Shown: positions 11,501 to 23,021, counted from the stretch's first letter. The stretch is 64,000 nt of DNA from Typhlomys cinereus (GCA_023101885.1 JALPQD010000393.1:1922001-1986000), one strand, 5' to 3'. Program-made: numbers and translations. The notes: generated by a model not told the origin, from the sequence alone.

Positions 11501-11885
11501 ATCTAATTTTATAGTCTGAGATTCCTAGTTGTAAGTAGAATCAAGAAGGAGGCAAGAGACAAATCCTCCACAGGCTTTAGTGAGAGCATGACCCTGATAC
11601 GGATATATAACTTCCAGAATTGGGTGATAATGAATTTCTGTTTTAAGTCACTTGTGCCACCTAAATGTATGATTTCAGTCACAGTAAATTTATGATGATA
11701 AACAAATACACTGAGCTTCACAGGATACAGCAGCTTCAGCTTTTCAGAACACCTTAGATCTGAACCCTAAGAATAAATATAATATCAAAATCCGTAGGGA
11801 AAATTTTCCTTGAAATTTTTGCACTATAAAGAAACCCTCTTGTGTTTCCAATGCTCATGTTTGTTCATGAATAATTCAACAACTT

Positions 11886-12477
11886 TGTATTCACCGGGTT
11901 TCTCCAGAGAGAAAGAACCAATAAGACTGATAACTAGATAGAAATGTGGATGATTGATGGATAGATGACACAAAAAGATAACAATGGATGGATACATATA
12001 TACATGCATGAAGTGATGATGGATTACAGAAAAGATAGATTTAATGTAATATTTCTCATAAAAATAAGTTCAAACAATAACAAAGATCAAGAAATCCCCA
12101 GAATGAAGGTGGCAAGTGAAAGACATGAAGGGGATTATGGTACTAATTCCTTTCCAAGCTCAACACTCAAGAACCAGGAGAATCAATGGTATAAATTGTA
12201 GTCCAAAACAAGAATTCTTGAGATCTAAGAAAATGTCATTCTTCATTTAAGAGTCTAAAGGAAGAAAAAGTATGATGTCCAACTCAAGCAGTAATTGGTC
12301 AAATGCTTTACTCTATCTTGTCTTGACACTTATTGGTGTTTACACATCAGATGAGGAATTTAATTTACTTAGTCCACTTTGATAACTGTTATTATGAAAA
12401 AATCACTTTCACAATCATCACCAAATGTGAATACTCCATGGTCTAGTCAAGTTGGCATATGAAGTTAACCATCATAA
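11886..12477 (-). repeat. Diverged MaLR-like LTR, antisense
   Basis: GGGTTTCTCCAGAGAGAAAG near 11897 and the end GTCAAGTTGGCATATGAAGT followed by TAACCATCATA near 12475 mirror the two ends of the better-preserved copy at 9447-9943. GATA/ATGG-rich low-complexity sequence (11935-12010) lies just inside, as in related copies. A short tandem duplication of ATCATAAGGTCAAAA (about 12471-12505) sits at its right margin. Confidence 0.55.
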
Positions 12478-12505
12478 GGTCAAAACAATCATCATAAGGT
12501 CAAAA

Positions 12506-14620
12506 AGATCTATAGCAGCAACTACCCTGAAAAATAAACCTAGTTATATTCATCTGTAAAAACATGAAAAAGTAACAAGTCCCATATCATTTCTTATTAC
12601 ACTCATGGCATGAAGTATTTATTTATTTGAAGTAAAAGTGATAGTCTATTGACTTCATTAATAAATAATTTTTCAGTGCCAATTCTAAAACCAGATTTAG
12701 CCTATTCCTGGCAAAAGTATATTAATCTGTCCAAGGTTCAAATCTCATTTGAAATCCCTTTTCTTTCAAACTGAAAGCTGAAATAACAAGATTCTAATAA
12801 GACTTAAGTATTGAAGATGTCAGTACATTTGTATTTTTACTAATAATCTAAATAAAACTTAATGAATAAATCATATATATTTTTTAAAAGTCAGAAGTTT
12901 TCTGATCATACCACCCACCAGATTTATGACCTTAGATAAGTAAGTTAATTTAAAAGTACATTTGTTTTCTTTTATTCTTTTCTGTTTTTTTTTCCATTAG
13001 ATACAAATTCCAGGGCTTTTTTCATACTAGACAAGTTTTCCATCACTTAGCTATAACAATATCTCCCAGGGACTTGATTCTGTCAGAATATGATTTCTTT
13101 TCTCTCCACTCACCATGTTGTTATGAGAACTCAATGAGTTATGAACCTCTTTATGAGCTCTAATCAGTATATAAGCTATAAATCTAATCAACCTACAGAG
13201 CTCAAAGTCTTTTGCAACTAAGTCTTATTCAGTTTGCTGAGGAGTAGAGGATGCAGGTAAATATGGTACCTGACCACTGCAGATTCAGAAATACAAATGA
13301 AATGCATGTGTTGAAGTATATGTGTGTCAAAAGCACCATCAATTCAGCGTGGGTTGAAGCTAGTGTGTATCTGGTAATATGGAAGAAAATGAAATCACTA
13401 GGCCTTAGGGAGATCTTATAAATCCTTAGTAGAAGTTTAGGTGGCTTGTACAGTTTGAAGCTTCTTACATATTTGTAATTTGGATGTGACATGATCAGTT
13501 TTATACTCTCCAACATTTCCAATGGCATCAGTATAAAATATAGAAGACTCTAAATTCAATAGATTAAGGGATGTTTTCACATATCTTTAATGCATATAAT
13601 GTGATTTTACACATTTAAAATAGACAAAAATAGTCATAGAAGTACTTAGTTAATAACAGTAACTTAATACTCTATACTCCTACTTCATACATATGAAGTT
13701 TTCCTATCCTTTACTTCTTTTTATGTCAACAGATGAGGAAATTAACACAGATTTTAATGGAATGATAGAACTATGTAGGATGCCATCTGGAGGAAAGTGG
13801 TCATCAGGATGCCAAACTGACAAAAGGGATTTCACATTACCTGGGGAATTCTGCACAAGTCTGATTTCTCCTGATATCACAAACTGGTTATCTAGGCATA
13901 TGCTAGAATCTAGGTGAACTTTCATTTCCCTAACTGTCTTTCAACTAATCACAGTCTTTTACCTGATGCTGCAATCTGATCCCTAGCTCCTATTTGTATT
14001 ACTGTATAAAATTAAGTTTCAGGAAGCAGGCAGTAGAGAGACATCACTGAGACTATGGTGTCTTTCCATCCACCTGGCCCTCTGATCTTTTCTATATCAT
14101 CTCCTGTGAATTATTTCTTCTTTATCTGCTTTTCTGATTGTCCTGAGACTCAATCTTTGAGTTCTGCCATAACCCTGAAATTAATTTTATTGATATTGTT
14201 TAAGACAGAATAGATGAACTTTTCTGAAAACCTATGGAATTATTCTTCCTTGAAGTCAGAAATAGAAACAAAATACAGAACAGCTCATTTCCAATCACTA
14301 ACACTCTCTAAAAACTAATGAAAGCTGATAACTGCCACTTGGACTTTTTGCTAAAATCAACTGCAGATAATTGCAGATAAATTCTATGTCTTTCACTTAT
14401 GAGCAATGAGAAGTCTTGCTTGGACCTAGCTCTGGAACTTCCATGTAACAACAGCTTTTATTGGATCTTCTTCCTGTTCAAACCCTGTGAGAAAGGAATG
14501 CATCTGAGCATATCATTGAACTTAGCTGTGGACTCACCTGTATGCATAAGCCATTTCATCTGTATTTATTCTGCAGGTGTTTAATATGTTTATCTATTCA
14601 GACATATGGTAAGACACATG
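12506..14620. other. Unique DNA with one ID-like fragment
   Basis: Mostly unrecognised AT-rich sequence. The only repeat I can place is the antisense ID-type fragment at 12994-13068. An open frame pair at 13693-13925 exists on both strands at once and lacks any motif, so I do not call it a gene. Confidence 0.45.
12994..13068 (-). repeat. ID-type SINE fragment, antisense
   Basis: CCAGGGCTTTTTTCATACTAG, ACAAGTTTTCCATCACTTAG and CTATAACAATATCTCCCA form a diverged reverse complement of the ID core (ATGTAGCTCAGTGGTAGAGC... to CCTGGGTT). A T-run on the left (12986-12994) is the antisense A-tail. Confidence 0.55.
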
Positions 14621-14625
14621 ATGGC

Positions 14626-15186
14626 TGTTATGGTTGCATTTTGGTGTCAACTTGACAGCTGCAGACTGTTTGGAGCGCAGCTGTGGAAGGTTAATGGTTG
14701 GAATGGCCCCTGAATGAGTCTGCAGGTACTTGATTGATTGCTATGAAAAACCCAGCCCATAGTGGGTGGTACTTTCCACTGGTGGATCATATAATAGGAC
14801 GTGCAAGGAGGAGGGACTTGCTCTTCCCTTATCTTGTGTCAACTTGCTATGGAGTCCACTCCGTGCATGTCGTTCACTTTTAGAGCATCGTGGCCATCTC
14901 TGATGCTGCTGCTACCTTTGTCCTTGGCTGACTTGGAGCTTCACCTTTTCCATCACGTTGTTGCTGTTCCCACTGTCTTTGGAGCCTAGTCTCTAGGCCT
15001 TGCTGCTGTTTGCTGTTCATCATGGACATTGGAGACCAGCTATTCTTCACCGCTTCTTTGACCCTCCAGAGAAGTAAAGGCTTGAGACCTTCTTGGGATC
15101 TTTTGGCTTTGTGGAACATTCCAGTCAAGAAATAGGTGACTGTGGGCAGGTACTTTGAAGGACACTATTTTTATTGAGTTATTTTA

Positions 15187-15221
<35 letters not shown>

Positions 15222-15265
15222 ACATTGTATAGATTCTGTTTCTTCAGAGAACCCTGACTAATACA
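14626..15265 (+). repeat. MaLR-like solo LTR, 640 bp, with 5-bp duplication
   Basis: Starts TGTTATGGTTGCATTTTGGT, followed by GTCAACTTGACAGC, and ends AGAGAACCCTGACTAATACA. It is flanked by ATGGC at 14621-14625 and 15266-15270. CCCAGCCCATAGTGGGTGGT near 14751 is a hallmark I associate with rodent MaLR-type LTRs. A long (TA)n at 15187-15228 explains the extra length. Confidence 0.7.
15187..15228. repeat. (TA)n microsatellite
   Basis: An almost pure TA run with one TG interruption, inside the MaLR-like LTR. It can form a cruciform and is likely length-variable. Confidence 0.9.
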
Positions 15266-15270
15266 ATGGC

Positions 15271-15869
15271 CATCCATTTTAAGTGTTCTATGTATTTACA
15301 ATGATTACAATCAACTGCATAAAGCAAATACTATGGAGCCAGCAGAATCTCTGTTGACATCTCATTACTGCTCTATTTGTCTCAAGCTTACCTATTTATT
15401 ATCTTCTGTCTGAGCTAAAAAATAATTTATATATTAAAGATATATGGAAAAGTTTGGCTTGGAATAAAATTTAAAACATGGATATTTTGATAATCAAAAA
15501 AATGCTTATCTAAATGTTGATACAAATGGCTACAATGACAATACAATAGTTTCCAATTCCAGCTAACAGAAGAATTTTATCATTACGGTTTTTCAAGATA
15601 TATCATGACAAAGTTTGGTTAGGGGAAGGACTTGTGGTTCTTAATATAACATGGTATAGTATAATATAATACTTCATGTATCTATATATATTACATGTTT
15701 CTTCAGTCATTAATCATATATAGGCAATGCTTTCTGCAAAATCTGTACATAAGCAATTGAAATCAAAAGCAACTGAAATCATCACATAAGCTACATGAAA
15801 TAAGGATCATGATAATTTACAAAGTGTATATAAATAATTATAAAACAATTATATGGAATTGGATTTGGA
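15271..15869. other. Unique AT-rich DNA left of the L1 stack
   Basis: No gene or clear repeat. The 5' edge of the L1 falls near the right end of this stretch and may be off by some tens of bases. Confidence 0.45.
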
Positions 15870-15961
15870 ATTAGCAAAGATTGAGTCAAAGAAGAGGTTG
15901 TTAAAGCCAAAAAGATACTCGAGAGAAATATTCAAGAGTATGGGACACCCTGAAGAAGCTG

Positions 15962-16458
15962 AACATGCGTATTCATGGAATACCAGAGCAAGAATCCCAA
16001 AATATCACACATGAGGAAATTTTTCAAACTATCATCAGGGAAAACTTTCCTCATCAAAAAAAGAGAGGCCCAAACATATATAAGAGGCATTCCACACCCC
16101 AAACAGATATGACCAAAATAGAAACTTGCCATGAAAATAATAGTTAAAACACTCCACATTCAAGATAAAGAAATGGTGCTGAGAACTTCAAGGGGAAAAA
16201 GAAGTCACTTTTAAAGGTAAACCTATTAAAATAACAAATGACTTCTCAATGGAAACAGTAAAAGCAAGAAGAGCTTGGAGAGATATACTTCAAGTATTGA
16301 ATGAGCAAAAATGTCAATCCAGGCTAATATACCCTGCAAAACTATCCATAATGGTCGAGAGGGAAAAGAAAAATTTTCCAGCACAAAGACAACTTGAAGG
16401 GATACATGTCCACCAAACCAGGACTTCAAAAAACAGTACAAATGACACTCAAGCTTGA
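15962..16458 (+). pseudogene. L1 ORF1p remnant (RNA-binding and C-terminal domains)
   Basis: Two frames, 15965-16147 and 16249-16458, carry ORF1p signatures: the RIHGIPE motif that opens the RNA-recognition domain, then KARRAWRDI and SRLIYPAKLSI of the C-terminal domain. ORF1p is the trimeric RNA chaperone of L1 particles. The N-terminal coiled coil is missing and a stop/frameshift near 16147 splits the rest. Confidence 0.8.
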
Positions 16459-16561
16459 AGAAAAAAACAGGCATCTCCAGGGGAACAGAAGGGAAGTATA
16501 ATACCACCAAAACCTAAAAGCAAAACAATATACTTACAAAAGCCACTAAACATAATAAATG

Positions 16562-17455
16562 TCTGGAATTAAAACTAGTTTCTCCATTATAACATTAAAT
16601 GTTAATGGAATTAACTCAACAATCAAGAGACACAGATTACAAACTTGACTTAAAAATCAATCTGCTGCCTGCAGGAAACCTATCTCACCACAAAAGATGG
16701 GCACATCCTAAAAATAAAAGGCTGGTCCAAAATTCTGCAAGCTAATAGAACCAGAAAACAGGCAGGGGTAGCCCTTATGCTATCGGACAAAGTGGACTTC
16801 AAACCAAAAAAAATCATAGGAAACACAGATGGATACTACATTTTAGTCACAGGTACAATTCACATGGAAGATACTACATTTTAGTTACAGGTACAATTCA
16901 CAATACTGAACATATATGCACCCAATACAGGCCCCCCACATTCATTAAGCAAAGTCTACAATGTCTAATGTGAGAAATCAATCCCAAAATAATAATTCTT
17001 GGGGATTTCAACACCGCCCTCTCAACATGGGATAGATCAACAGGTAAAAACTTAACAGAGATACTTTGGAGCTTAATCAAACCCTTACTGAAATGGACCC
17101 TACAGATCTCTATCGACCTTTTCATACACGCACCAAAGAATACACATTTTTCTCAGCAGCACATGGAAATTTCTCCAAAATACATTGCATGTTGGGCCAC
17201 AAAACGAATTTCCACATATACAGGAAAGTTGAAATTCTAGCCTGTACCTTATCAGACCACCACGGCGTAAAGCTTTCCATCTACAACACAACAAGAAACA
17301 GAAAATATGCTAACTCCTGGAAACTTAACACTATGATGCTGAATGAGCACTGGATTCAGGAAGAAATTAAAAAGGAAATTCAAGATTTCCTGAAAGAGAA
17401 CAATAATGAAAATGCAACTTACCAAAATCCCTGGGACACAATGAAGCTGTCCTAA
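16562..17455 (+). pseudogene. L1 ORF2 endonuclease domain remnant
   Basis: ORF2 starts near 16575 with the ITLNVNGIN motif of the APE-type endonuclease that nicks TTTT/A targets. The longest open piece, 17066-17455, includes YTFFSAAHG and the SDHH catalytic motif at 17252-17263. A short internal duplication (ATACTACATTTTAGT, about 16832 and 16869) and several stops precede it. Confidence 0.85.
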
Positions 17456-17818
17456 GAGGTAAGTTCATAGCTCTTAATGCCTACATCACAAAAATGGAAA
17501 CATCAGAAATATATAACAATGAAGCCTAAAGCTTTAGAGACACTAGAGAATCTGATCCCAAAAGCAGTAGAAGGGAGGAGATTAGCAAACTAAAAGGAGA
17601 AATATCCAAAATCGAGATTAGGAAAACAATACAGAAAATCAACCAGTCTTACTGATTTTGAAAAAATCAGTAAGATTGATATATCCTTAGCTAAATTAAC
17701 CAAAAGCAAAAGAAAGAAATCCCAAATTAACAAAATTAGAAATGAAAATGGAGTTATCACTGCTGATACCCAAGAAATCCAGAGAATTATAACATCATAT
17801 TTCGAAAACTTATACTCT

Positions 17819-18720
17819 GTGAAATATGACAACACAAAAGAGATGGATGAATTCCTAAGTAAACACAACTTACCTAAATTGAATCAGGAAGTTGTGAATT
17901 ATTTAAATAGATCTATACCATATGAGGAAATCAATGAAGTAATCTCGAACCTTCCCACAAAGAAATGTCCTGGACCAGATGGATTCAGTTCAGAGTTCTA
18001 CCAGACATTTAAGGAGCTAATAACACCAATACTCCTTAAACTATTCCATCAAATAGCAAAGGAAAGAACACTACCTAATTCCTTCTATGAAGCTAATATC
18101 GTCTTAATCCCAAAACCTAATAAAGATACACTTAAAAAAGAAAACTATAGCCCAGTCTCTCTGATGAACACAGATGCAAAGATTCCCAAGAAAGTCTTAG
18201 CAAATCGGATTCAAAAACATATCAAAAAGATCATCCACGGGGATCAAGTAGGCTTTATCCCAGGCACACAAGGTTGGTTCAACATACGCAAATCAATAAA
18301 TGCAATACACCATATAAACCAGTCCAAAGTTCAAGACCACATGATACTCTCGATAGATGCAGAAAAAGCTTTTCCAAGATCCAACAGCCCTTTATGATCA
18401 AAACCCTAGAGAAGGTTGGAATGGAAGGAACCTTTATCAATATAATAAAAGCTGTATACAACAAGCCCACAGCAAGGACTATGCTCAATGAGGAACAATT
18501 GGAAGCATTCCCACTTCTATCAGGAACTAGACAAGGCTGTCCACTCTCACCACTTCTATTCAATATTGTACTTGAAGTCTTAGCTGAAGCCATAAGACAA
18601 GAAAGGGACATAAGAGGGACTCAAATCAGCAAAGAAGAAGTCAAGTTATCTCTATTTGCAGATGACATGATCTTATACCTGAGTGATCCAAAAACTCCAC
18701 CAGGAAGCTCCTGGAACTAA
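17819..18720 (+). pseudogene. L1 ORF2 reverse transcriptase remnant
   Basis: Two overlapping frames, 17819-18397 and 18274-18720, cover the RT fingers and palm. [45 protein letters not shown], then [20 protein letters not shown] and the catalytic FADD at 18655-18666 are all visible. A frameshift near 18370, just after DAEKAF, separates the two active-site Asp blocks. The second frame ends at a stop at about 18720. Confidence 0.9.
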
Positions 18721-18770
18721 TACAGAAGTTGAACAGGGTGGCAGGATACAAAATAAATGTACAAAAATGA

Positions 18771-19010
18771 GTGGCCTTCCTATATGCCCAGAATGAAAGA
18801 AGTGAAAAAACCCTGATAGAAACAATCCCATTTACTATAGCCCCTAAAAAAATGAAATATGTTGGTAAAAACCTAACCAAGGAGGTAAAAGACCTTTACA
18901 ATGAAAACTTTAAAACCCTAAAGAAAGAAATAGCAGAAGACACCAGAAGATGGAAAAACCTCCCATGTTCCTGGATTGGCAGAATCAACATCATAAAAAC
19001 GACCATCCTA
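18771..19010 (+). pseudogene. L1 ORF2 thumb region remnant up to the insertion point
   Basis: MAFLYAQNE, FTIAPKKMKYVG, LTKEVKDLY and then PCSWIGRINIIKTTIL are standard ORF2 thumb-region landmarks. The frame appears to continue to 19097, but the part after 19010 belongs to the inserted younger L1, so the joined open frame is a coincidence of the nesting. Confidence 0.85.
18996..19010. repeat. Target-site duplication, left copy, of nested L1
   Basis: AAAACGACCATCCTA here matches AAAATGACCATCCTA at 20477-20491 with one difference. The sequence on each side is contiguous ORF2, which shows that the 1.46 kb between them is an insertion. Confidence 0.85.
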
Positions 19011-19015
19011 TCAGT

Positions 19016-19390
19016 GGAGAGAGGGGAACTCTCCTACATTGCTGGTGGGGATGCAGACTCATACAGCCACTCTGGCCAGCCGTCTGGAGATACTTAAAGA
19101 AACTAAAGATTGAAATACCATATGACCCTGCTATTCCACTTTTGAGAATAACCCCCCATGCAGCAGAGGTTCACCTCGATAGCACAAGCACGACCATGTC
19201 CATAGCAGCACTGTTTACAATACCAAAGTCATGGAATCAGCCCAAATGTCCAAAAGTTGATGAGTGGATAAGGAAACTGTGGTACATCTATACAATGGAG
19301 TACTACTCAGCCATCAAAAATGATGAATTACTGGAATTTGCCAGGAAATGGATATCATTAGAAACAATTATATTAAGTGAAGTATCCTAG
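19016..19390 (+). pseudogene. L1 ORF2 C-terminal end (open, truncated copy)
   Basis: About 124 codons without a stop, from [10 protein letters not shown] to ILSEVS. This is the Cys-rich C-terminal segment of ORF2p, needed for RNA binding and retrotransposition in known L1s. It lacks endonuclease and RT and has no start of its own. The preserved frame argues only that the copy is fairly young. Confidence 0.85.
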
Positions 19391-20334
19391 ACCCAGAAAA
19401 TTAAGCACCATATGTACTCCCTAATAGGTGGCTCCTAGTACCAAATCCACCCAGCCCACCTAGAGACACTCAAATATAAATCTATATAATACCTATAGTA
19501 ATTCCAAGGATTATGAACAGGAGGGATGGGGTTGGAGGGCCACACCAGAAACAAGGAGAGAGGGGACCATGTTACAGCAGGGAAAATAGGCCTCCACCAA
19601 GGACTGCAAGTAAGTAATTGAGACACCTGGTTAAGTTCACAGACGTTTGTTCCTGATAATTTACAACTGAGGGAGTATGATCTCACCAGAAGGGGAGGGC
19701 ATATAGTCTGGCAGATAAAAGTAACCATTTTGCAAATGGGTGATTGACCCCTCCTTCACTGTGGTTTCCTACTTTTATTACATCTACCCTTGAATGTGCT
19801 CTTATAACAAGACTCCAGTTTAACAGCTTTTTGTCTCTGGCCAGGAGGTGACATACAATGTCCATCAGGATGGAGTGAAGGGCATTGCAGGAGCAGCAAA
19901 ACTGCAAAAGAAAATCAACAAACCAAAATCCAGAACTTCAGAGACTCTATATCAACCACCTAGAACTAGGCCAGACTAATCTCTCCCCATCCTGAAGCCC
20001 AGGGAAATTTGCAGAAGAGGGGGCGGTGAGATTGTAAGAGCAAAAGGATGGGAGAAGCAATGATTTGCACGATACTCCACACAAGTTAGGGCCGAAGCAA
20101 TTATAATTGGACTTTGCATGCCCTGCGCAATGTCCAACACACTATTGACCTCACAAAGTCTAGCATCTGCTAAAGGCACCAAGATCCTTGGAGGCAAGGG
20201 ATTGACAGTCACAGTAGTGTTCCTATGCTTAAGGGGAACACGGGGAAGGGTTCAGGGAAATGCCACTGGGTGCTTGTATGTCATTGAAGAGGAGGGCCTA
20301 GAGGAGAGTCTGGCATGCACATTAAAGGACTCTC

Positions 20335-20425
20335 TGGGAATTTGGGGGGAGGCACTGGGGGATGGGGAGGGAGGGGTGAGGGGGGGAGCAGGGGGTTCTG
20401 GGGAGGAGAAGGGAGGGAGGGAAGT
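20335..20425 (+). repeat. G-rich polypurine tract of L1 3'UTR
   Basis: Many G-runs of three to six on the plus strand (GGGGGGAGGC, GGGGGATGGGG, GGGAGGGAGGG). The L1 3'UTR commonly has such a tract and it can fold into G-quadruplexes. The equivalent tract of the outer L1 lies at 22830-22915 and that of the minus-strand L1 at 63590-63655. Confidence 0.8.
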
Positions 20426-20476
20426 GATGTACCTATTAAGTTTGTATGAGCAGAAATAATAATAAAAAATGTTAAA

Positions 20477-21538
20477 AAAATGACCATCCTACCAAAGGCA
20501 ATATACAGATTCAATGCTATACCAATTAAAATCCCAAAGCAGTTCTTTGAAGAAGTTGAACAACAATCACAAAATTCATATGGAGGCACAAAAGACCCAG
20601 GATAGCAAAGACAATCCTGAGTAACAAAAACACGGCTGGAGGTATTACCATACCAAACCTTAGTCTATACTACAAATCCATAGTTATAAAAACAGCCAGT
20701 TTTTATACAAATCCAGTTATAAAAACTGGATCCAAAAGAGACACACAGATCAATGGATAAGGGATGAAGACCCACATATAAGCCCACACAAGTACAGCCA
20801 TTTGATCTTTGACAAAGGGGCCCAAAGAATCCAATGGAAAAAGAACAGCATCTTCAACAAATGGTGCTGGCAAAACTGGACCTCCACATGCAGAAGATTA
20901 AAACTGGACTCGCACTTGTCATCATGTACAAGAATTAATTCCAAATGGATCAAGGACCTCATTATAAGTGCAGAGACTATAAAAACCATCGTTAAAAGTG
21001 TAGGGAACACCCTTGAGCTGATTGGACTAGGCCAACAGTTCCTAAACGGACATCCAACAGCACAGTCACTACAACCAACACTCAACAGATGAGATCTTGT
21101 GAAATTAAAGGAAGTCTGTTCAGATAAAGAGATTGTAACTGGAGCACAAAGGCAACCCACAGAATGGGAGAAAATCTTCACTAACCACATATCTGATAGA
21201 GCTCTATTATCCAGAGTGCACAAAGAACTTAGAAAACTAATCACCAAGGAAACTAATGGCCCAATTAAAAAATGGGCCTTGGATCTTAAAAGAAACTTTA
21301 CCAAGGACAAAATTAAAATATCTAACAAATATCTTAAAAAATGCTCCACATCCTTAGCCATCAGGGAAATGCAAATCAAAACTTCCCTGAGATATCATCT
21401 CACCCCAGTCAGTATGGCAAAAATCCACAATACAAACAACAAATGCTGGAGAGGATGTGGAGAGAGGGGAACTCTCCTACATTGCTGGTGGGAATGCAGG
21501 CTCATACAGCCACTCTGGCGAGCCATCTGAAGATTCTT
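20477..21538 (+). mobile_element. Old L1, part B (ORF2 continues)
   Basis: Resumes ORF2 at [19 protein letters not shown] (20491 on). It carries HLIFDKGA and WKKNSIFNKWCWQNW at about 20790-20880, and WERIF-like EWEKIFTNHISDRALLSR to [20 protein letters not shown] at about 21160-21410, in open pieces 20802-21092 and 21099-21530. It ends where a SINE is inserted. Confidence 0.9.
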
Positions 21539-21847
21539 TTTTTTTCTTTAATTTTATTATTATTATTATTTATTCAACTGTGCGTATATGTGTGTGTATG
21601 TGTGCGTGTGTGTGTGTGTCTGTGCATGTGTAGAACCACGGACGAATTCGCGAACCACCATGGACGCCTCCACCTCCTTCTGCCCCGGGATTCACAGGCT
21701 CTGCCCTACCAGGACCAGAAGCGCAGGTCGCCCCTGCTTCTGCCTGGCATCTATACATGGGATCTGGGATCCAGAACTCAGGACCTTCTGGCCTGCAAGG
21801 CGGAGGCTTAACCCCTGAGCCACCTCTACAACCCCCCAATTTCCCCC
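21539..21847 (-). mobile_element. B2-like SINE, antisense, inserted in the old L1
   Basis: Reverse complement of the young SINE: antisense A-tail (TTTTTTTTCTTTAATTTTAT), then (TG)n at about 21585-21620, then the body, ending with the reversed B box and A box (CTTAACCCCTGAGCCACCTC near 21806). It is flanked by CCATCTGAAGATTCTT at 21523-21538 and 21848-21863, a perfect 16-bp duplication of L1 sequence. It is therefore younger than the host L1. Confidence 0.9.
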
Positions 21848-22972
21848 CCATCTGAAGATTCTTAAAGAAGTTAAAGATTGAAATGCCATATGACCCTGCT
21901 GTACCACTTTTAGGAATAACCTCCCATACAGCAAAAGTTCACCTCCATAGCACAAGCATGACCATGTTCATAGCAGCACTGTTCACAATAGAAAAAAATC
22001 TCTGTAATACCTACAGTAATTGTAAAGATTATAAACAGGAGGGATGGGGAAGGAGGGCCCCACCAGAAACAAGGAAAGAGGGGATTATGTTACAGCAGAG
22101 AAAATAGGCCAACATCAAGGACAGCAAGTAAGTAATGAGACATCTGGTTAAGTTCACAGACTTTCGTTCCTGATCATTTGCAACTGATGGGTTATGATAT
22201 CACCAGAAGGGGAGGGCATATAGGCTGCCAGATAGAAAGTAACCATTTTGCAGATGGGTGATTGACCCCTCTCTCACAGTGGTCTCCTACTTTTATTCCA
22301 TCTACCTTTGAATATACTCTTATAACAAGACTCTAATTTAATAGGTTTTTATCTCTGGTCAGGGGGTGACATCCAATACCCATCAGGATGGAGCCAAGGG
22401 CATTGCAGGAGCAGCAAAACTGAAAAAAAAAAAAAACAATCAACAAACCATAATTCAGAACATTATAGACTCAATATCAACCACCTGGAACTGGGCCAGC
22501 CTAGTCTCTCCCCATCCTGAAGCTCAGGAAATTTGCCAAAGAGGGGGCGGTAAGATTGTAAGAGCACAAGGATGGGACGAGTAATGATATGTAAGATACT
22601 CCACACAAGGTAGGGCTGAAGCAATCATAACAGGACTTTGCAGGACCTATGCTATGTCCAACACATTACTGACTGCACAAAGTCTAGCATAGACTAAAGG
22701 CACTAGGATCCTTGGAGGCTAAGGACTGACAGTCACAGTAGTGTTCCTAAGCTTAAGGGGAACACAGGAAAGGGTTCTGGGAAATGCCCCTGGAGAGAGT
22801 TTGGCATGCACATTAAAGGATTCTCCAGGGATTGGGGGGGAGGTACTGGGGGATGTGGAGAGAGGGGAGACGGGAAGAGGAGTAGGGATGTCAGGGGGAG
22901 GGGGAGGGAGGGGACTGGTGTACCTGTTAAGTTTGTATGAGCAGAAATAATAATAAAAAATAAATAAATAAA
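21848..22972 (+). mobile_element. Old L1, part C (end of ORF2, deletion, 3'UTR, tail)
   Basis: YDPAVPLLGITSHTAKVHLH continues ORF2, then the sequence jumps from about 21992 to 3'UTR sequence. Compared with the inner copy it lacks roughly 250 bases that encode the ORF2 C-terminus (inner 19221-19475). The 3'UTR closely parallels 19490-20460 and ends in AATAATAAAAAATAAATAAATAAAAC. Confidence 0.85.
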
Positions 22973-23021
22973 ACTGATTTAATGTACAGGCAAGGCTGAA
23001 AATGAAGATATCCATAGATGT

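Larger units (their letters stand above)
15870..19010 (+). mobile_element. Old L1, 5'-truncated: partial ORF1 and most of ORF2 (part A)
   Basis: Begins within ORF1 (MRIHGIPEQE near 15965) and runs through the ORF1 C-terminus and into ORF2 from about 16562. Stops and frameshifts break both frames, so it cannot retrotranspose. It ends at 19010 in the middle of ORF2 (IIKTTIL), where a younger L1 is inserted. The same reading resumes at 20491 (PKAIYRF). No 5'UTR or promoter remains. Confidence 0.9.
19011..20476 (+). mobile_element. Younger 5'-truncated L1 inserted into the old L1
   Basis: Starts with a few extra bases (TCAG) and then GTGGAGAGAGGGGAACTCTC ([11 protein letters not shown] of ORF2). 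It carries an uninterrupted ORF2 C-terminus to a stop near 19388-19390 (WYIYTMEYYSAIKN is visible), then a roughly 1.0-kb 3'UTR with a G-rich tract and an A-rich tail (AATAATAAAAAATGTTAAAA). The start inside ORF2 is ordinary 5' truncation during target-primed reverse transcription. Target-site duplications flank it. Confidence 0.85.

Noticed and set aside
13693..13925. Small gene suggested by overlapping open frames
   Set aside because: The frames are open on both strands over the same bases, with no motif or splice-site evidence to choose either.
18771..19097. An apparently continuous ORF2 frame to 19097
   Set aside because: The last 29 codons come from the inserted younger L1; the junction at 19010 is shown by the target-site duplication.
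20281..20589. Proline-rich 102-codon minus-strand frame
   Set aside because: It is the complement of the L1 3'UTR G-rich tract; the same artefact appears at 22719-23015.
20750..21379. 209-codon minus-strand frame, the longest in the window
   Set aside because: It is antisense to L1 ORF2, whose sense frames carry the conserved motifs.
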